Assembly: GCA_963693285.1 (NCBI GenBank)
Contig: OY848926.1
Coordinates: forward strand, 2,423,001 to 2,487,000
Reading direction: 5' to 3'
DNA from: Xestospongia muta
Taxonomy: Eukaryota; Porifera; Demospongiae; Haplosclerida; Petrosiidae
DNA length: 64,000 nucleotides
Numbering within the stretch: the first letter of the stretch is position 1; each line of letters starts with the position of its first letter. A program made the translations under genes and the position numbers. Below, piece by piece: positions 60,501 to 64,000 of the stretch. Under the pieces are notes generated by a model. The model saw only the letters and a list, made by a program, of their open reading frames with translations. It was not told the DNA's origin and searched no databases.

Positions 60501-61554
60501 TATACACATGAGATTGTACTTAGGGTATAAACTGAGTAGGCCTATATGTAGACTCCTGCTAGTGGCCAAGCTCAAAGTAACAATACTTATAAATATATGA
60601 GTGGTTTATAATACAAAGGGTTTCAGTGAAATCACAGCTAAATTACACTAGTGTTGCTTTTTAATGTGGTTAAAATTTCATGAGGCAAAGCTGAGTAAAA
60701 TATAAACCACTTTAAGAAACAACACTCAAGTAATTTTTCCTTAATTTCATTAAAACTCAATTGTACTAATATACTTATATAATTGAAAAAGTCATCCTAT
60801 AATTAGTTTTAAGACTTCACAACAACACACAGGAGTTTGGATTTGACAATTCAAGACTTGACATAGGCTGCAGACAATTAAAGATTGATAGAAAGCAATG
60901 AAGCAAGCTAGCTAGAAGCTTTGAACCATATCAGTCATACCAGAATTACACAGTGTCACAACCATTGGAAGCTTAATTGAATTAATTAGTCACAATGAAT
61001 ATTGACAGTTGCAATTGTCACATACAACAATAATAACAATGACATTGGCATACATGATATATATAATAGTTAACATACAACAACAGGACTGTAAGGCATG
61101 TAAAAGCTTGTCAGGCAGAAAAAGCAAATAGCAACCACTGTAATCAACAAGCTTCTCATAAATAGGACTAGTTATTATAACATGTTATTATAGCACGTTA
61201 CCAATTGTTGTAACATACAACTGACCTTTTTGTCAATGGAATCCTCATTTAGAGACAAACTTGAATCATTTATTGTAGTCTTAGACTGCACAACAGTATT
61301 CATTTTCTCCCTTCTCTCTTTCATCTTGTGGTACGCATTTGCAGCAGACATAGTTTCAACAATGTATGTAGCATTTACATAACTAACAAAGAAACAAAAA
61401 AATGAACACTGCATAGCACAATAGATAGATACCTTACTACACAGAGGACTACAAGTAGCCCACTACCGAGCAACAGTCCAGCTTCATTGAAAGCTTTTGG
61501 CAATGCCAGAGCCCCAACTCCAACAATTAGGTTGAAAATGTAAGCAAAAGCAAT
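57526..61554 (-). CDS. TMEM104: TMEM104, multipass transporter-like membrane protein (first exon not found)
   Basis: Exons from the 5' side: about 61435-61554 (YIFNLIVGVGALALPKAF), 61230-61414 (SYVNATYIVETMSAANAY), 60056-60178 (acidic, TSGTSNFCVDVSG ... EITPLLQPASD), 59272-59332, 59138-59200 (SVEPFEVWQ), 58695-58850 (NLVGVVLYYVCICLYLFGDL), 58490-58675 (luminal loop with NDS and NKT sequons), 58371-58455 (GPFTFFNMTKTMILQVVTT), and 57526-58316 (IYAFMCQHSLPGIVTPMSSK to the stop). The segments GDLAIYA, GPFTFF and YxFMCQHSLP are TMEM104 signatures. It belongs to the amino acid/auxin permease-like superfamily with about 11 membrane helices. The substrate is unknown. The residues before YIFNLIVG must lie further right, in 61560-64000 or outside the window. 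Confidence 0.85.
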
Positions 61555-61587
61555 CTATTAAAAAAGTGCATAAACATGTCTGCTCCT

Positions 61588-61690
61588 CCTATCTTATGTT
61601 GTTGTGGTAATGTATACATAAACAAAATGTAGAGATAGCTCCTATCTTATGTTGTTGTGGTAATGTATACATAAACAAAATGTAAAGATA
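61588..61690. repeat. Near-perfect tandem duplication, unit 52 bp
   Basis: cctatcttatgttgttgtgg with its continuation gtaatgtatacataaac occurs at 61588 and again at 61640, differing at one or two bases. It lies directly upstream of the first visible TMEM104 exon. Confidence 0.85.
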
Positions 61691-63680
61691 GCTCAATAAC
61701 AATCAGAAAATATACAAGATGATAGCAGAATGGTATTACTATCATTCAACAAAGATAGAACAGGACTATTGCCCATATATGACTAAATCAACAGACATAT
61801 TGAGAGTATATGTTTAGTTGTGTGACAGTTAAAATGGAAGATCCTAAGAGCTTAATTGGTGCTCAGTAATTATAAAAAGAAAATACAGAAGAGTCTAAAA
61901 CTGTTAAAAGAGAAAGCAGTTGCACACAAAAGAGGATAAGCAGTCTAGAGTCAAGTGCACGGATGTGAATGTAATGTCTAGAGGAACCATATGTTGAGAT
62001 CAAGAAAAAAGATCTGAGAAGTATTTGAAATAATGTTATTACAACTTTGAATAATATTTTCAACACTTTTTATGATTAGGTAACTTCGCAATATATACAT
62101 AACTATTTCATTTCACTTTCTGTAATAATTCTTGTTATATTGGTGCAATCTGATAACTTTAATTATATTACTTCACTAAAACACCACTGAGTTTTATTGA
62201 TGGAGGTGACTGTTGACAATTGGACATCTCATGTTTCTCATCAACAACAAAGGCAGTAATTAATCTTAATCTATAGAAGTGCTTGTTATCAGGAATAAAC
62301 TATTTAGTGAAACAGGTTGTTGAAGGTCTACTGCTGTCTTTCAGGCCTAGGTTGGTTTTTTGTATGACCAGACATAGGGGAAAAGTATGTCTAAGGGAGA
62401 TGCTTAGAACACAACTTTGGCCCTACAGGAATTCATGCAGACTAATCAGATTGAGATTGCAACATGCATATGAATATAATTAAATTCACATAATAATTCT
62501 TGTTATATTGGTGCAATCTGATAACTTTAATTATATTACTTCACTAAAACACCACTGAGTTTTATTGATGGAGGTGACTGTTGACAATTGGACATCTCAT
62601 GTTTCTCATCAACAACAAAGGCAGTAATTAATCTTAATCTATAGAAGTGCTTGTTATCAGGAATAAACTATTTAGTGAAACAGGTTGTTGAAGGTCTGCT
62701 GCTGTCTTTCAGGCCTAGGTTGGTTTTGTATGACCAGACATAGGGGAAAAGTATGTCTAAGGGAGATGCTTAGAACACAACTTTGGCCCTACAGGAATTC
62801 ATGCAGACTAATCAGATTGAGATTGCAACATGCATATGAATATAATTAAATTCACATCGTCAAAGCAAGATGTTAATGTAATCAATAAGTAAGAACCGTT
62901 AAAACAGGTATTGGCAGCTACAATGATAATCAAGTTCTCTAACAACACTCTTATATGGCCACAAGAAAAATGAAAGAGGCCACAACACTTAAAAATACAA
63001 TTATTATTCCTCCTACACTTCACAAAGTGTTCTGACAAATACTTATCAAATCCTTGAGTTCCATCAGAAGTGTGGTGGTTCTCACAATGAAAAGGTCAAT
63101 AGCAAATCAACCAGACTCTTCCATTTATTTAAGGGAGGGAAAAACTGTGCACAACTATTGCCTATATTCACAGTACGTTTGTTATATTAGAAATTCCAGC
63201 ATGCTAACCTGCTTAACAACAGTTTTCCCTTGCATAAGTTTCTTTTAAGTCTGGCTGGCAACTAGAGACTACACCAAAACCGAAGCACAGTTTCAGCTTT
63301 AAATGATTCCTTATAATTCTCATAATTAAAGTTATTCTCAATCTACTATGTCCTTTCCAAAGGGTAGACATTCCAATGCTTTGCTACACCCCTCTCTCTT
63401 CTATTGGCTTAAAATGACTAAGGCAAGTATTATGAATTTCATATGCTAGAAGGAAGAGGATTTTGTTCCAAAAATATTTGTGGATTTATATCCATTTTGT
63501 ATAATCTTATTTTGTCTAATTTCATTTCGTCTAACGAAATGTACACATGTCCCACTCAGTCTAAAATTGAAAATAAGCGATTTTCATGAAAATGAAATAG
63601 TACCACAACTTATACATCATAAAACAATTTATAGGACATACATAAAACAATTCAAGCAATTAAAATGTCACCCCATGGCT
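61691..63680. other. Noncoding stretch, probable 5' intron or flank of TMEM104
   Basis: About 2 kb of AT-rich sequence with the 368-bp tandem duplication. ORFs of 60-76 codons in it lack recognisable motifs. A first TMEM104 exon was sought and not found. Confidence 0.5.
62123..62857. repeat. Recent tandem duplication, unit 368 bp
   Basis: taataattcttgttatattg begins both copies (62123 and 62491). The copies differ by about one substitution (ctactg/ctgctg) and a two-base T-run change near ggttggttttttg. Their near identity implies a young event, or an assembly artefact. Confidence 0.95.
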
Positions 63681-63851
63681 TTAAGCTTTAAGTAGTTCAG
63701 CGAGGGTGTATTCACCCACCTCATACATTTTATTGATGATCAGTCTATTCTCATGTTTCCTATACTTTCTCCTCTTCCTGATTGGCAGTTGTTGGTGAGG
63801 AGACCATCCAGGGAAGAAACATTCCACATCAATCCACTTGCTCTGGAAGTA
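63681..63851 (-). CDS. Possible terminal exon of an unidentified gene at the right edge
   Basis: An open frame without its own ATG reads YFQSKWIDVECFFPGW, then LPIRKRRKYRKHENRLI and MYEVGEYTLAELLKA before TAA at 63681-63683. An AG acceptor lies at the upper end. The composition is protein-like, with a basic patch, but no family was recognised. It could be a 3' exon of a gene extending left-to-right beyond 64000 on the minus strand, a decayed transposon fragment, or chance. Confidence 0.25.
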   Translation of the reverse strand, partial: YFQSKWIDVECFFPGWSPHQQLPIRKRRKYRKHENRLIINKMYEVGEYTLAELLKA

Positions 63852-64000
63852 CTTATTAAGGCCATATAGCCATTAGGTTCATTCTAATTACTATTGTACA
63901 GTATCAATTTATTTAACTGTGAAAGGCCTAAGAAATATCAATTCAAGGACAGTAAAGGTGATGGAATGTTTTGAAAGATCAAGAGATAGGCTTCTTAGGG
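63852..64000. other. Right edge, no feature recognised
   Basis: AT-rich sequence, no gene or repeat unit seen. If 63681-63851 is an exon, this would be its upstream intron. Confidence 0.4.

Noticed and set aside
1..64000. tRNA, rRNA or snRNA genes
   Set aside because: No B-box (GGTTCGAATCC-like) or other RNA-gene signature was seen with matching structure on either strand.

Overview
This is a eukaryotic, almost certainly early-branching animal, window. The DNA is AT-rich, genes are packed on both strands with tens to a few hundred bases between them, and most introns are only about 40-70 bp with plain GT-AG ends. The gene set is animal-type: a LRRK2-type Roco kinase, an ANKFN1/Wide-awake homologue, SUZ12, PKA RI, USP22, HTRA2, CHMP6 and TMEM104. 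The compactness and tiny introns fit a demosponge such as Amphimedon. That placement is an inference from style and content; no species marker was identified.

Layout from the left. The 3' part of UTP6 (+, 1-1694) faces a single-exon promethin/LDAF1-like gene (-). That gene is divergent from the multi-exon ANKFN1 homologue (+, 2471-9309). A large LRRK gene (-, 9617-22909) follows and carries the full ARM-ANK-LRR-ROC-COR-kinase-WD40 order. Next come USP22 (-, 23009-27290), the PKA type I regulatory subunit (+, 27439-33584, with the two longest introns), single-exon HTRA2 (-, 33748-35019), SUZ12 (+, 35087-38546), a secretory-pathway JmjC protein (-, 38757-40414), a single-exon SPSB3-like gene (+, 40419-41120), a RAMA-domain coiled-coil gene (-, 41174-43255), CHMP6 (+, 43917-45379) and an OXLD1-like gene (+, 45639-45923). 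From 46 to 57.5 kb the window changes character: a dead 5'-truncated LINE, a minisatellite of about 3.9 kb built from a 38-bp unit with a palindromic core, microsatellites, and copies of short dispersed repeats. TMEM104 (-, 57526-61554, first exon not found) and a repeat-bearing right edge complete the window.

The genes do not form one pathway. Several are chromatin factors (USP22 of the SAGA deubiquitinase module, SUZ12 of PRC2, and perhaps the RAMA protein). Others are signalling proteins (LRRK, PKA RI, ANKFN1), mitochondrial proteins (HTRA2, OXLD1) or endomembrane proteins (CHMP6, TMEM104, promethin, JmjC). Head-to-head pairs share very short 5' regions: HTRA2/SUZ12 67 bp, JmjC/SPSB3 4-43 bp, USP22/PKA-RI 148 bp and promethin/ANKFN1 218 bp. 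Shared bidirectional promoters are therefore likely.

The less ordinary parts are the palindromic 38-bp array that stays open in all three forward frames, a JmjC protein fused to a PDI-like thioredoxin fold, a RAMA protein without the partners known in other animals, and a LINE sitting inside a dispersed repeat whose uninterrupted counterpart lies 10 kb away. Exon boundaries come from reading-frame continuity and GT-AG sites by eye; no transcript data were available.
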